Shown here piece after piece: positions 54,894 to 64,000 of a DNA stretch of 64,000 nt. The stretch is taken from contig NZ_JAFNPF010000003.1 of the NCBI RefSeq assembly GCF_026535915.1, forward strand, positions 20,372 to 84,371, written 5' to 3'. A program made the translations under genes and the position numbers. The stretch's first letter is position 1; every line of letters starts with the position of its first letter. Source of the DNA: Snodgrassella sp945267035 (lineage in GTDB: Bacteria > Pseudomonadota > Gammaproteobacteria > Burkholderiales > Neisseriaceae). Under the pieces are notes generated by a model, which was not told where the DNA came from, ran no database searches, and saw only the letters and a program-made list of their open reading frames with translations.

Positions 54894-55163
54894 TCAAAAC
54901 GAAATTAAGAAATATTTAAACCCAACTATACTCAATATCATGCTAACCAGGATAACCCTAATAAAGAGCGCAAAAATGTAAAATGCCATCTCTATTGTGG
55001 AAACATATTGCATAGAATTATTAATTCCATCAAAACCGTACCTCTGCCTGATCATTACAGATGGAAAATATATAATCAATAAATATATGTAAATTAAGAG
55101 TAATTTTACCAATATTGATTTGTCAGATGGAATAAATACCGCTAAAACCAGCCATAATAGCAT
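54894..55163 (-). CDS. Possible small membrane protein
   Basis: From an ATG at 55163 the frame gives 89 mostly hydrophobic residues with two or three membrane segments (LLIYIYLLIIYFPSV and a C-terminal FIRVILVSMILSIVGF). There is no clear ribosome site. The frame continues upstream of the ATG into the MFS gene on the other strand, so only this part is plausible. It could be a real short gene or chance in AT-rich DNA. Confidence 0.35.
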   Translation of the reverse strand: MLLWLVLAVFIPSDKSILVKLLLIYIYLLIIYFPSVMIRQRYGFDGINNSMQYVSTIEMAFYIFALFIRVILVSMILSIVGFKYFLISF

Positions 55164-55189
55164 TGAAGAATCAAATGACAGGTATTGCC

Positions 55190-56374
55190 ATGAGTTCCGT
55201 AAACAACCAAATAAAGCATCCACATTGGCTATTATTTGCCCTTGCAGTGGGTGGTTTTGCCATTGGTACAACCGAATTTGCAACCATGAGCGTCTTACCC
55301 TATATCGCTCAAGGTTTGCATATTAGTGAACCTAAAGCTGGTCACCTAATTAGCATTTACGCCATTGGTGTTGTAATTGGCGCACCTTTAATCGCCGTAT
55401 TTGCAGCCAGATTCAGTCGTCGCAGCCTATTATTAATACTCATGGCTTTCTTTGCACTTGCTCACCTTGGCACCATGTTGGCCCCTAATTATTACAGCAT
55501 CATGCTATTTCGGTTTTTAAGTGGCTTACCCCATGGTGCCTACTTTGGAGTAGGGGCATTAGTGGCTGCCGCCATGGTTCCACCAGCCAAACGAACACAG
55601 GCTGTTGGTCTCATGATGATTGGTTTAACCATCGCCACAACCATCGGTGTACCTTTAAGTAGCTGGTTAGCTCAAGCCGTAGGCTGGCGCGTAATCTTTT
55701 TGATTGTGGCAGTCTTGGCAGCTGTGACCGTTATCTTGGTCGCTCTATTTCTACCTACTTCTAGCATGCGCGGTGGTGCCAGTAATGCTTTACGAGAACT
55801 CAGTGCGCTGACTAATCGACAAATCTGGTTGACATTGGCTATTGGTGCAATAGGATTTGGTGGTATGTTCGGTATATATGCCTACATGGCTTCTGCCTTG
55901 GAAAATATAACCGGTTTGTCGACCAAAATCGTTCCGCTAGTCATGTGTTTATATGGAGTAGGGATGACGCTAGGGAACATCATCATTCCGCGATTAGTAG
56001 GTCGTCATGTTATGTTAGGATTAGGCTGGTTACTGGTCTGGTCTGCAGCCATGCTGGCTTTATATCCCTTCGCGCTACATCATCCTTATTGGGTTTGCAT
56101 TCAAGTCGTTCTTATTGGCATGAGTGGTGCAGTCGGTACACTATTACAAATACGCTTGATGGATGTGGCCAAAGATGCTCAAACACTTGCTGCAGCACTC
56201 AACCACAGTGCATTCAATGCTGCCAACGCCTTAGGTCCTTTTCTGGGTGGATTGACCATCAATGCGGGCTGGGGATGGGCAAGTACTGCCTGGGTTGGTG
56301 TAGCTCTGGCTATCATCGGTCTGATTGTCTGGTGGTACACCTTAAGAGATGAGCGTAGAGAAAGCAAAGAGTAA
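55190..56374 (+). CDS. MFS transporter, AraJ/drug-efflux-like
   Basis: A 394-residue major facilitator protein with twelve hydrophobic helices of the DHA1 group (AraJ/YdhP-like). Conserved elements are VGGFAIGTTEFATMSVLPYIAQ in helix 1 and RFSRRSLLLILMAFFAL after helix 2. These proteins export drugs, sugars or small metabolites by proton antiport. I chose ATG 55190, preceded by CAGGT; an earlier ATG-containing frame starts at 55163. It lies next to the biosynthetic locus but is not cotranscribed with it. Confidence 0.88.
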   Translation: MSSVNNQIKHPHWLLFALAVGGFAIGTTEFATMSVLPYIAQGLHISEPKAGHLISIYAIGVVIGAPLIAVFAARFSRRSLLLILMAFFALAHLGTMLAPNYYSIMLFRFLSGLPHGAYFGVGALVAAAMVPPAKRTQAVGLMMIGLTIATTIGVPLSSWLAQAVGWRVIFLIVAVLAAVTVILVALFLPTSSMRGGASNALRELSALTNRQIWLTLAIGAIGFGGMFGIYAYMASALENITGLSTKIVPLVMCLYGVGMTLGNIIIPRLVGRHVMLGLGWLLVWSAAMLALYPFALHHPYWVCIQVVLIGMSGAVGTLLQIRLMDVAKDAQTLAAALNHSAFNAANALGPFLGGLTINAGWGWASTAWVGVALAIIGLIVWWYTLRDERRESKE

Positions 56375-56530
56375 GTGCAACAGATCTTAGAACAATTATT
56401 CCACCCGCGTAAAAGATAAATGTAAAAAATTAACCATCATTAATAAATATTGATAATATAACTATGCTATGAAAATAGTAAATCGTCAAAAAATGACTTG
56501 CCAAACAAATATTTATTAAAGGAGAGAATA

Positions 56531-57412
56531 ATGGCTACAAACGAAGACGAACAAACAGGTGTCATTATTCAGTCAACAGAATCAAATGCAACAAATAGTG
56601 ACCATAAAATAGATCCCAGCAAAAAGCATAAAAAGCAAAAAAAACTGTCTAAAAAGAAATATTACAAAGAGTTGGAAAAGCTCCAAGGTGAGATGGTTGC
56701 CCTACAGGAATGGGTGAAAGCCACGGGACAAAAAATCTGTATCATCTTTGAGGGTCGTGATGGAGCAGGAAAAGGAGGAGCAATTAAAGCTGTCACCGAA
56801 CGAGTGAGTCCTCGTGTTTTTCAAGTGGTGGCTTTACCGGCACCAAATGAACGCCAGAAAACACAAATGTATATGCAACGCTATATTCCTTTGCTACCCG
56901 CAGCAGGCGAAGTAATTATCTTTGATCGAAGCTGGTATAACCGTGCTGGTGTGGAGCGAGTAATGGGTTTTTGTACCGAGCAGGAAAGCAAAGAATTTCT
57001 TGAGGTTATTCCGTTTATGGAAAAAGCCATCGTTAATTCCGGCGTCATTTTGCTGAAATATTGGCTTGAAGTAAATATGGAGGAACAGAGAAAACGCATG
57101 CTAGGTAGAATTAACGACCCGCGGAAAATTTGGAAACTGTCTCCGATGGACATCAAATCTTATAGTCGTTGGTATGATTATTCTCGTGCGAGAGACGAAA
57201 TGATTATGTCCACAGATACCTCCTGGGCTCCATGGTTTGTAGTCGATTCGAACGATAAAAAGAAAGCACACCTAAATATTATTCGTCATATACTTAGCGA
57301 AATCCCCTATAAAAAAACACCACATAAAAAAGTAGAGTTGCCCAAAAGACAGGAAAAGGGTGATTACCAAGAGCCTAACTATCCTTATCGTTATATTCCG
57401 CAAAATTATTAA
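56531..57412 (+). CDS. ppk2: Polyphosphate kinase 2
   Basis: PPK2 transfers phosphate between polyphosphate and nucleotides, often making GTP or ATP from poly-P. The 293-residue protein has Walker A GRDGAGKGG (near residue 75), Walker B DRSWYNRAG (near residue 133) and the lid helix WKLSPMDIKSYSRWYDYSRARD. A lysine-rich N terminus (KKHKKQKKLSKKK) precedes the domain. The ATG at 56531 follows AGGAGAG; an upstream ATG frame is rejected. It is a single-domain class I enzyme and stands alone. Confidence 0.92.
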   Translation: MATNEDEQTGVIIQSTESNATNSDHKIDPSKKHKKQKKLSKKKYYKELEKLQGEMVALQEWVKATGQKICIIFEGRDGAGKGGAIKAVTERVSPRVFQVVALPAPNERQKTQMYMQRYIPLLPAAGEVIIFDRSWYNRAGVERVMGFCTEQESKEFLEVIPFMEKAIVNSGVILLKYWLEVNMEEQRKRMLGRINDPRKIWKLSPMDIKSYSRWYDYSRARDEMIMSTDTSWAPWFVVDSNDKKKAHLNIIRHILSEIPYKKTPHKKVELPKRQEKGDYQEPNYPYRYIPQNY

Positions 57413-58426
57413 ATAAATTTTTGCTCTAAGGGCAGGCTGTGAAAGCAATACACCAAATCCTTTACATTACAAGGAAGATATTGTTATTGCAGCAGTTAAG
57501 ATATTTTGCATATAGTTCGATTCTGATTAACTTTTGTTGATTGGATAGATTTTCTTAAATATTATTCGTTTGCGGTCAATAGCTAAAGAATTTAGTTATG
57601 ACCGCAAAACATCGATGATTTAACATGAAAATATTTTAATATCCTTAAAATCAAAGCTGATTTGATCAATGTGTTAAATATTATATTCAAAATAAATCTA
57701 AACTAAAATTAGTTAATTAAACCAATGAAACAAGACAACTGTTTAAAAATTCGCCTAATCGTGGATAATTAGTATTTATATCAATGCAACGTTGAAATGA
57801 TTGCTGATAGCGAAGTAGAAATAAGTGGTGATATTAATATATATTCTGGAAGGAATTTAATGAATTATACAAAAACAAAAAATACTTAATAAGAATATGG
57901 CAAATAATTTTAACAGACTAATTAAAGTGAGTAATTTGAGAAGAGTTAATATTTTACATTTAAATTAAGGTCTTATTCGTAAAGAAAAAAATTAGATAAT
58001 TTAGTATTCTAGTACAGAGTCTCCTATACTTTATAACATGGTGGGAGTGCACGTCATATGTATTTTCCTAGATCCTCTGTGTTTACATATAAATGTCTGG
58101 TTAAATCATTAATTAACTGTATTTAGGAGGTTCAGATAACACTTAAATACGTTTGAGAAGAAGCTGTGTATTGACTTGCAATATTATTAACATAAATTAA
58201 TCTCAATCTATTTAATTTTCAAAATTAAAGGCGAAAGAAAAAAATTTACCTACTCAATATAGAATGTATTTAAAGTATATCTTTATAACTCCTTAAATAT
58301 TTCCCAATACCAATATAACAATTCAAGTTCCTAAAAATGCATTAGTTATTAAATTATTTATACCTTAAAAAAAGTATAATAACCTAATGAGTGGAATTCC
58401 TCTAAATCATGATATTTCTGCACATA
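57413..58426. other. AT-rich gene-free stretch of about 1 kb
   Basis: No full gene was found. A 30-codon frame at 57797-57889 (MIADSEVEISGDINIYSG then a stop) looks like the decayed end of a coding region, but I cannot name it. An imperfect hairpin lies at 57569-57608. The region may be the leading flank of the glycosyltransferase island. Confidence 0.5.
57569..57608. repeat. Imperfect 18-base inverted repeat
   Basis: TTTGCGGTCA (57569-57578) pairs exactly with TGACCGCAAA (57599-57608), and the inner bases pair nearly fully (ATAGCTAAA with TTTAGTTA). No T-run follows on either strand, so I do not call it a terminator. It may be the scar of a mobile element or a small structured RNA. Confidence 0.5.
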
Positions 58427-60649
58427 TTAAACACGGTCTCGGTTATGAGATATCAAATTATAAAACAGGGATTCAATCTTTTTGGCAAAGATACCTGTAG
58501 TAAATTTCTCCTGAAAACGTTCCCGTCCTAACTCTCCAAATTTATGACGAAGATCTTCATCAATTAAAAGTTTTTCGATAGCTGCCTTTAGGGCTTGTGC
58601 ATTATCAGGAGGAACAAGTAATCCAGTCTTTTGATCATCAATAACTTCAGGAATACCACCTGCCGTAGTTCCAATACAAGGCTTTCCAAAGCGCATTGCT
58701 TCAATATAAATTAAACCGAAGCTTTCATAGCGACTAGGAGCGACAAAAATATCACAGTTTGCATATAAACACTCAAGTTCCCCATCATTAACATATCCAG
58801 GAAAATTAATGCGTGACAACCATGGCTTGCCACCATGTTTTTCTAAAAATATTTCTTCATAAGTTTTACCATCTTTTGATGGTAAGGTTTTATCTCCAAC
58901 ACAAACTATCTCTAATTGAGGAAATTCCTCCATTAATTCTGGAAGTATTTCAAGTAATAAATCTATACCTTTACGATGTTCAAACCTACCAACATAAAGC
59001 AAATTCACTTTGTTAGAATCATTTTGTTCTGATGGTGAGATAGTTGTATATGCTTCAGATACACCAAAAGGTATTATACTTAGTTTTTCAGGATTGAAAT
59101 GAAGTTGATATGCTTTTTCGGTATCTTGTGCTATAGCGTTTGTACTGGATAAAACATGAGAAACGTGTCTAAGAGCCCAACCTTCAGCCTCAATCATTTT
59201 TAGCACGTGATTATGATAAAACTCTTCGTTAGATTTCCATTCAGCCTTAGATTCTTCCATGAGCTTGTAATTCGTCACTAAATACATTGCTGTAGGGTAT
59301 TTTTGTGAGGCTATGATGGCAGCCATATCCAGATCCCATATCGTACCAATAACATAATCAAATTGACGGTATTTATTGACACGATTCAATTCAGCTAAAA
59401 TCTTTCCTGCGTTCTTTTTTGGCCCTTCAGGCATATCTGGCATATTGGGGGGTAATTCAATATCAACACTATCATCTTGAGGTAGCCGGTGTACCCAAAC
59501 GCTATTTTCAAAATCTACAGTGTGTCCACAACCATTATCAGCTTGGGTAATAACAGTGATTTCATGCCCTAGCTTTGCAAGTTCAATTGCAAGATTGTAT
59601 ATGAATACAGCCACTCCACCGCAAGGGCGTGGTGGATAAAGAGCAGTCACAAAAGCAAGGCGAAGTCTTTTATTAGAAGGAATTTTTCGAGGCAGATTTA
59701 AAAAAGTTGTTTTTTCAAATTCTCCTATAAGCTGGCGTGGCGTATGAGCAAAAGCATCGAATAAGCCCTTACGGTATCCCTCTTCAATCTCTTTAATCAA
59801 AGAATCAAATTTAGATTTATCAATAAAACCATTTTTAAAATAAATTTCAGTTTCATTTCGTCGGTTTTGTAACTCTTCCCAAATAAATTCTAATTTTTCA
59901 GACATTGGTTTATGAGGCGACATATTCTTTAATATGTAGTAACAAGTACTTTTTATAACCTCAAACCAAGACTGAATAAAATTTTTTTTATTACGTATAT
60001 GGCTAGGTGCGTATTTATGATGAACCTGAGCATCAGGAATTATTTTAACATCATATCCAGCGTCAATCATTCGAACAATTACATCTGTTTCATCAAGATA
60101 ATAGGCGTATTCTTCATCAAATCCACCAACTTCTAAAAGTGCAGATCTTAAAAAAGATGAGTTAACTCCAATTAATGCAACAAAATTGTCTGCTCCTGGT
60201 TTAGCTACTGGTAATTTTGTTTCATCAGAAATAAGTGTTTCAGATCTTGAATTTCTTGAACTAATAATATATTTAGTTTGAAATTCTACACCAGTGTGGT
60301 TTCTTACCCACCCACCAGCAGCTCCAACCTTAGGATTATCATATGCTAACGACAAACTATCTAACCAGTCAAATTCAGGAATACCATCATCATCAGTAAA
60401 ACAAATTATGTCTCCGCTGGCATTTTTAATGCCAATATTTCTCGATTTACTTAGATTAGCTTCATTGCATTTGCATATTTTAATTTTGTCTTTCCACTCT
60501 TTATTTAAATATTCGAATGTACCATCTGTACTTGGTCCATCAACAACTATAACCTCTAATTCGGGATAACGAAGTAATTCGATAGCGTGTAGAGATATAG
60601 ATAAAGTTTTTAATCTGTTATAAGTACAAATTACAAGCGATATTTTCAT
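58427..60649 (-). CDS. Two-domain glycosyltransferase (GT2 plus GT4 fusion)
   Basis: A 740-residue fusion. The N-terminal GT2 domain (about residues 1-270) has VICTYNR, the nucleotide-binding DDD at residues 86-88 and an ED-type motif YYLDETD near 205. A C-terminal GT-B/GT4 domain (about 330-735) has CGGVAVFIYNLAIELAKLGHE, YVGRFEHRKGIDLLLEIL and the donor-binding ESFGLIYIEAMRFGKP. It should add two sugars or alternate linkages in a surface glycan. Acceptor and donors are unknown. Low GC and flanking gene-free DNA suggest transfer. Confidence 0.9.
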   Translation of the reverse strand: MKISLVICTYNRLKTLSISLHAIELLRYPELEVIVVDGPSTDGTFEYLNKEWKDKIKICKCNEANLSKSRNIGIKNASGDIICFTDDDGIPEFDWLDSLSLAYDNPKVGAAGGWVRNHTGVEFQTKYIISSRNSRSETLISDETKLPVAKPGADNFVALIGVNSSFLRSALLEVGGFDEEYAYYLDETDVIVRMIDAGYDVKIIPDAQVHHKYAPSHIRNKKNFIQSWFEVIKSTCYYILKNMSPHKPMSEKLEFIWEELQNRRNETEIYFKNGFIDKSKFDSLIKEIEEGYRKGLFDAFAHTPRQLIGEFEKTTFLNLPRKIPSNKRLRLAFVTALYPPRPCGGVAVFIYNLAIELAKLGHEITVITQADNGCGHTVDFENSVWVHRLPQDDSVDIELPPNMPDMPEGPKKNAGKILAELNRVNKYRQFDYVIGTIWDLDMAAIIASQKYPTAMYLVTNYKLMEESKAEWKSNEEFYHNHVLKMIEAEGWALRHVSHVLSSTNAIAQDTEKAYQLHFNPEKLSIIPFGVSEAYTTISPSEQNDSNKVNLLYVGRFEHRKGIDLLLEILPELMEEFPQLEIVCVGDKTLPSKDGKTYEEIFLEKHGGKPWLSRINFPGYVNDGELECLYANCDIFVAPSRYESFGLIYIEAMRFGKPCIGTTAGGIPEVIDDQKTGLLVPPDNAQALKAAIEKLLIDEDLRHKFGELGRERFQEKFTTGIFAKKIESLFYNLISHNRDRV

Positions 60650-60709
60650 AAATTTGCCTCAATTAAAATATATTTAATCAGCATAAATTTCAAGTTTCAA
60701 AAATATAAA

Positions 60710-61663
60710 CTATTTTGTTGCGTGAATTTCAAATTCAAAACATAAACCGTTTCTTCGACCTTCAGCGATTAAATCAACCTTAGAAAAACCTACTTGTTTT
60801 AATAATTCTATTGTTGATTCTGAAGTCAGCATATTGAAATGGAAGTCACCATCATACTCTTGAGAACCATACATAACTTCACGAAAATCATCATAAGGTA
60901 TCTCACCCATATAATAGGCATTTATCATTGCTTGGGCATCAGGCGCTAACACAATTAGTTTTCCATCTTCTTTAAGTAATGAAAACCAATGAGGAAGAAT
61001 ACTATCAGTTAACTCATAAAGCGTAAAATGCTCAATTAAATGAGATGCATATATTGTACTGATAGAGTTTTTTTCAAATTCTAAACTTCCTGCATCAGCG
61101 ACAATATCAATATTAGGAAGTTCACGATTATCAATATTAATAAAATCTTCTTTAATTAAATGCCCACAGCCTACGTTCAGATGTAAGTTAGATGCATTTT
61201 TAAGTTTATCTTCATTTAAAATTTTAAACTTCTTATGTTGAGAAGAATTCTGAAAATCTACTTTCAATTTTCTTAAATTCATTTGCAATTCAAAAAAAAT
61301 TTCTTTACGAATAAATTCTATTCTATCTCGAATATCTTTATTTTGAATTTTTATATTACTCAAATCTATGTCGAGGGATTTTAAATTACGATCTACACAC
61401 GTAACTTTATCTTTATATTCTTTTACCTCGTGCAAATGATTGGATAAATTATCTAATGAATTATTCATTCCAAAAATCATTGCACCAATTGCATCTACCA
61501 TTCTGAGGTTTTTTTCTTCCATCTGTTCTAATTGATTTGTTAAGTTTATTATTTGGCTCTTTAGAATATCTAAATTTTCCTTTGTTTGAGGTGTTTTCCA
61601 AAGCGCATTTGGCAACTTGATAAGTCGTTTAAAAATATGTTTTATTTTTTTTTCGAATCTCAT
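60710..61663 (-). CDS. SAM-dependent methyltransferase with N-terminal coiled coil
   Basis: A 317-residue protein. Residues about 25-150 are rich in Lys, Glu, Asn and Ile/Leu in heptad-like order, predicted as a coiled coil. From about 175 a class I methyltransferase follows: LHLNVGCGHL (SAM motif I), NIDNRELPNIDIVADA, ASHLIEHFTLYELTDSI and GKLIVLAPDAQ. The ATG at 61663 is preferred over an in-frame TTG four codons upstream. It is 60 bases upstream of the GT2-GT4 gene in the same direction, so they are probably cotranscribed and act on the same glycan. Confidence 0.86.
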   Translation of the reverse strand: MRFEKKIKHIFKRLIKLPNALWKTPQTKENLDILKSQIINLTNQLEQMEEKNLRMVDAIGAMIFGMNNSLDNLSNHLHEVKEYKDKVTCVDRNLKSLDIDLSNIKIQNKDIRDRIEFIRKEIFFELQMNLRKLKVDFQNSSQHKKFKILNEDKLKNASNLHLNVGCGHLIKEDFINIDNRELPNIDIVADAGSLEFEKNSISTIYASHLIEHFTLYELTDSILPHWFSLLKEDGKLIVLAPDAQAMINAYYMGEIPYDDFREVMYGSQEYDGDFHFNMLTSESTIELLKQVGFSKVDLIAEGRRNGLCFEFEIHATK

Positions 61664-62490
61664 AATTGTACCCAATGCTGAAAGGATTTATAAATTGGCA
61701 ATGAAAAAACGCTATACACTATTTAATAAACTTAATACTCTAGTATTTGTAAAATACTAGAAGGGGTTAAATCAAAAAATAACAAAACCAAGAAGTTATT
61801 TAAGCTAACTTTACATAATTTGCTTATTAGAGTCAAATAATTAATTACCTTTTATTTATTAATTAATTAAATATATTCCAAAATAAATTTGACCTAATGC
61901 ATTAATGGATTTAGTCAGACAAAAACTTAGATAAACATAGTGAATCCAAAAAAATATTTAGGTACTATTATACTTTAATTACATAGAACATTTTTTTATT
62001 AACTGTAATGTATCGTTAAAAATATCGATCTATATCATTTTATTTGACCTTTCAGCCATGTTTAATTCTTAGAAGAACTGTATTACTTAATTGAACCACA
62101 ACAAAAATAAACGATATTAAGTATAGTATCGATATAAATTTTCCGCTCATACAAAATATAAATTTATCTTAGGCGTAAATTAATTGTGCTGAAGTATTCA
62201 ATATATAATAGTATAATCAATAGATTCTAAATTTATACTATGGCTTATTTATAATTAGCATTTAGACATTTCGAATGAAATTCTAAAAAACGATCTTGAA
62301 TTTATTATCAAGAAACGAAGAAATAGATTGTGCTAGAAAGACTTATTCTATTTTTGTACAAAAAAATGTTTCAAGATTATCAAATGACTTAATATAGTAA
62401 AAAGATATGATTTATCAAATTTCTTAGATATAGATAAGTTAAGATTTATGTTCGCTAAAGTATTAGAATTTTTCTATCTTAATTCTATAA
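61664..62490. other. AT-rich gene-free stretch before rsmE
   Basis: About 830 very AT-rich bases between the methyltransferase start and the rsmE end. No gene or RNA was seen. It should hold the promoter of the glycan genes. Confidence 0.5.
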
Positions 62491-63216
62491 TTACCTCGCG
62501 AAGTCACCCCACAATATCTGCATGGCAGAAATAGCTGCTAATGAAGCTGTTTCCGTGCGTAAAACACGTGGGCCCAAACTAATGGCTTGAAAACCATGTT
62601 CTATTGCCAACTGTTCTTCAGTTTTAGTTAACCCACCCTCTGGTCCTATTAATAACGAAACCGACTGTGGTTGTACAAGTTGATTTAAGGCTTTAGGTTG
62701 GTTCAGGCTCATTAATAGTTTTAAATCTGCTGCAGAAGTTAATGTTAAATATTCGGCTAGATTTAGTATCTGACGAATTTCCGGTATTTTTGTCCGGCCA
62801 CATTGTTCGCAAGCACTAATTGCAATTTCGCGCCATCTTTCCTGTTTTTTTAAAGCCCTTTCATAGTTAAAACGTTGACTACTTCTTTCAGTAATCACCG
62901 GTTGTATTGCATTGATGCCTAGCTCGACACTCTTCTGAACGGTTAAGTCCATTCTCTCACTACTAGAAACAGACTGAATCAAAGTCATCTTTAAAGGTGA
63001 CTCCAGTGAAACCAAATTAGAAGATAATAATCGAACATCGACATTTTTCTTCCCCATTACAATAATCTCAGCCTGATAAACCCTATCCGAGCCATCGAAA
63101 AGCTCAATCACATCCCCGGGTTGATAACGTAAAACCTGAACATGACGTACTACCTTTTCCGGTAAAGAAAAGCACAAGTTTAAACTTAAATCGGAAGGTA
63201 TATAAAAACGAGGCAT
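62491..63216 (-). CDS. rsmE: 16S rRNA (uracil1498-N3)-methyltransferase
   Basis: RsmE methylates U1498 of 16S rRNA. The protein has the N-terminal PUA-like RNA-binding domain (residues about 1-70) and the SPOUT methyltransferase with LLIGPEGGLTKTEEQLA and LGPRVLRTETASLAAISAMQ, the knotted SAM site. I chose MPRFYIP (63216) as start because the family nearly always begins so; a longer frame to 63264 is less likely. The 241-residue length is normal. Confidence 0.95.
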   Translation of the reverse strand: MPRFYIPSDLSLNLCFSLPEKVVRHVQVLRYQPGDVIELFDGSDRVYQAEIIVMGKKNVDVRLLSSNLVSLESPLKMTLIQSVSSSERMDLTVQKSVELGINAIQPVITERSSQRFNYERALKKQERWREIAISACEQCGRTKIPEIRQILNLAEYLTLTSAADLKLLMSLNQPKALNQLVQPQSVSLLIGPEGGLTKTEEQLAIEHGFQAISLGPRVLRTETASLAAISAMQILWGDFAR

Positions 63217-63825
63217 AAGCGCAAAATCGAAAAAACAATTAATGAAAAAATGCTTAAAGCGCACTACTCACTACTTATTGATAAATAAACCATCAAGCGC
63301 TCAATTCGCTCAATTAATTCTAATTTTATACCAAATATCTAAAGTATAATAATCAAAAACAGATATTAATATAGAGTAAATCTTAAATATGGCTTCTATT
63401 TGCGCTTATTCATTAATCAAAATGTAGAAAGAAAAGGTAACTATCTCTTAAGCATTTGTTCGCTGAGAAGGCAACTCAGATGCATGAAACATCAGTTTAC
63501 TAACAAGAATATTTATAGATAATATTTGATGGGATAATAAAAAATGTAATACAACATTATTGGCCATTGGCAAAAAAATAGTATTGATAAAAGATTAGCC
63601 ACGGTAACAATCCACAATCCTAAAAAACCGACTTTCCCAATTTATCGAAATTTCTCTTTTAATTTAGCCAATCCTCAATAAATGCTCTATTGAAATATCT
63701 CAATCATTTCTAAGTTTCACCTTACTCTAAGTTTAAAGATGCCGAAACCATTCTGTTGGAGTAAGATAAAAAATTTTATAAATCAAATATATAAAGAATA
63801 AAACAAAAATAAAGCGGAGAAAGAG
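63217..63825. other. Gene-free stretch before the rRNA promoter
   Basis: About 600 AT-rich bases without a recognisable gene. The last 40 or so (63780-63820) form an A/T-rich tract suitable as an UP element of the rRNA promoter. Confidence 0.5.
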
Positions 63826-63854
63826 TTGACATAGAAAATGATGGGGCGTATAGT
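63826..63854 (+). promoter_or_regulatory. Ribosomal RNA operon promoter
   Basis: TTGACA (63826-63831) and TATAGT (63849-63854) are separated by exactly 17 bases, preceded by an A/T-rich UP-like tract and followed by a GC-containing discriminator. The boxA downstream confirms it as an rrn promoter. Confidence 0.9.
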
Positions 63855-64000
63855 TCGCCTTCTTCGCTGAAGACGGTCCGAAAAAAACCAAGCAGTTTAA
63901 AGTAGAACGCAGTCGGAAGCAACGCTCTTTAACAAACAGATTACCGATAAGTGTGAGTGCGGATAAGCCTCACACTGATTCAGAGAGACAGGATAAAAAT
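63855..64000 (+). ncRNA. Leader of an rRNA operon (16S gene begins beyond the window)
   Basis: The transcribed leader contains a hairpin (CGCCTTC with GAAGACG), an antitermination boxA GCTCTTTAACA at 63924-63934, and a stem GTGTGAG/CTCACAC (63951-63957 with 63969-63975) of the kind bracketing boxC/processing sites. The 16S sequence itself has not begun at base 64000. Confidence 0.85.

Overview
The window reads as chromosome from a low-GC member of the Neisseriaceae (Betaproteobacteria). The NuoC-N order, the block def-fmt-rsmB-DUF4390-ntrY-ntrX, a divergent LysM gene beside def, a non-canonical NtrX and large type V autotransporters all point there. The AT-rich composition, the many decayed genes and the surface-protein repertoire make a host-associated genus such as Snodgrassella my best guess. 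This is inference; no marker rRNA lies inside the window, although a ribosomal RNA promoter and leader run off its right end.

Layout: (1) 1-13054, the respiratory complex I operon from the end of nuoC to nuoN, visibly more GC-rich than the rest. (2) 13690-18990, proB, a small membrane protein, and an orphan Mu/lambda-type immunity region: a Ner-like regulator divergent from an S24-type CI repressor, with repeated operator-like sites and no other phage genes. (3) 18991-30290, an accessory region bounded by two autotransporters. It holds a tRNA-Lys gene, a tandem DUF5362 array whose third copy is dead, a DUF4878 lipoprotein with a decayed relative next to it, and a YiiX-like papain-fold hydrolase. 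(4) 30338-46614, housekeeping genes: pgl, lysS, fxsA, nlpD, rsmA, an orphan amino-acid ABC ATPase, a DUF4282 protein, metF, ntrXY, DUF4390, rsmB, fmt, def and a LysM protein. (5) 47784-54826, two convergent operons that overlap at their 3' ends. They encode a HAD phosphatase, an esterase, two ArnE/ArnF-like small transporters and a DegT aminotransferase, facing a class III aminotransferase, a FemAB/GNAT-like acyltransferase and an arginase-fold protein. (6) 55190-57412, an MFS exporter and a PPK2 polyphosphate kinase. (7) 57413-62490, an AT-rich island with a GT2-GT4 fusion glycosyltransferase and a coiled-coil methyltransferase, between gene-free stretches. (8) rsmE, then the promoter, boxA and leader of an rRNA operon.

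The best candidate for an undescribed system is region 5. The gene set looks like a complete small pathway (two PLP aminotransferases, a phosphatase, an esterase, an acyltransferase, an arginase-fold enzyme and a two-subunit small transporter, with an MFS exporter next door). It matches no pathway I can name. The transporter pair plus a DegT aminotransferase recalls lipid-linked amino-sugar (Arn-type) chemistry, but no arn glycosyltransferase is present. Next in interest are the orphan immunity switch, the GT2-GT4/coiled-coil methyltransferase pair and the decaying DUF5362 array.
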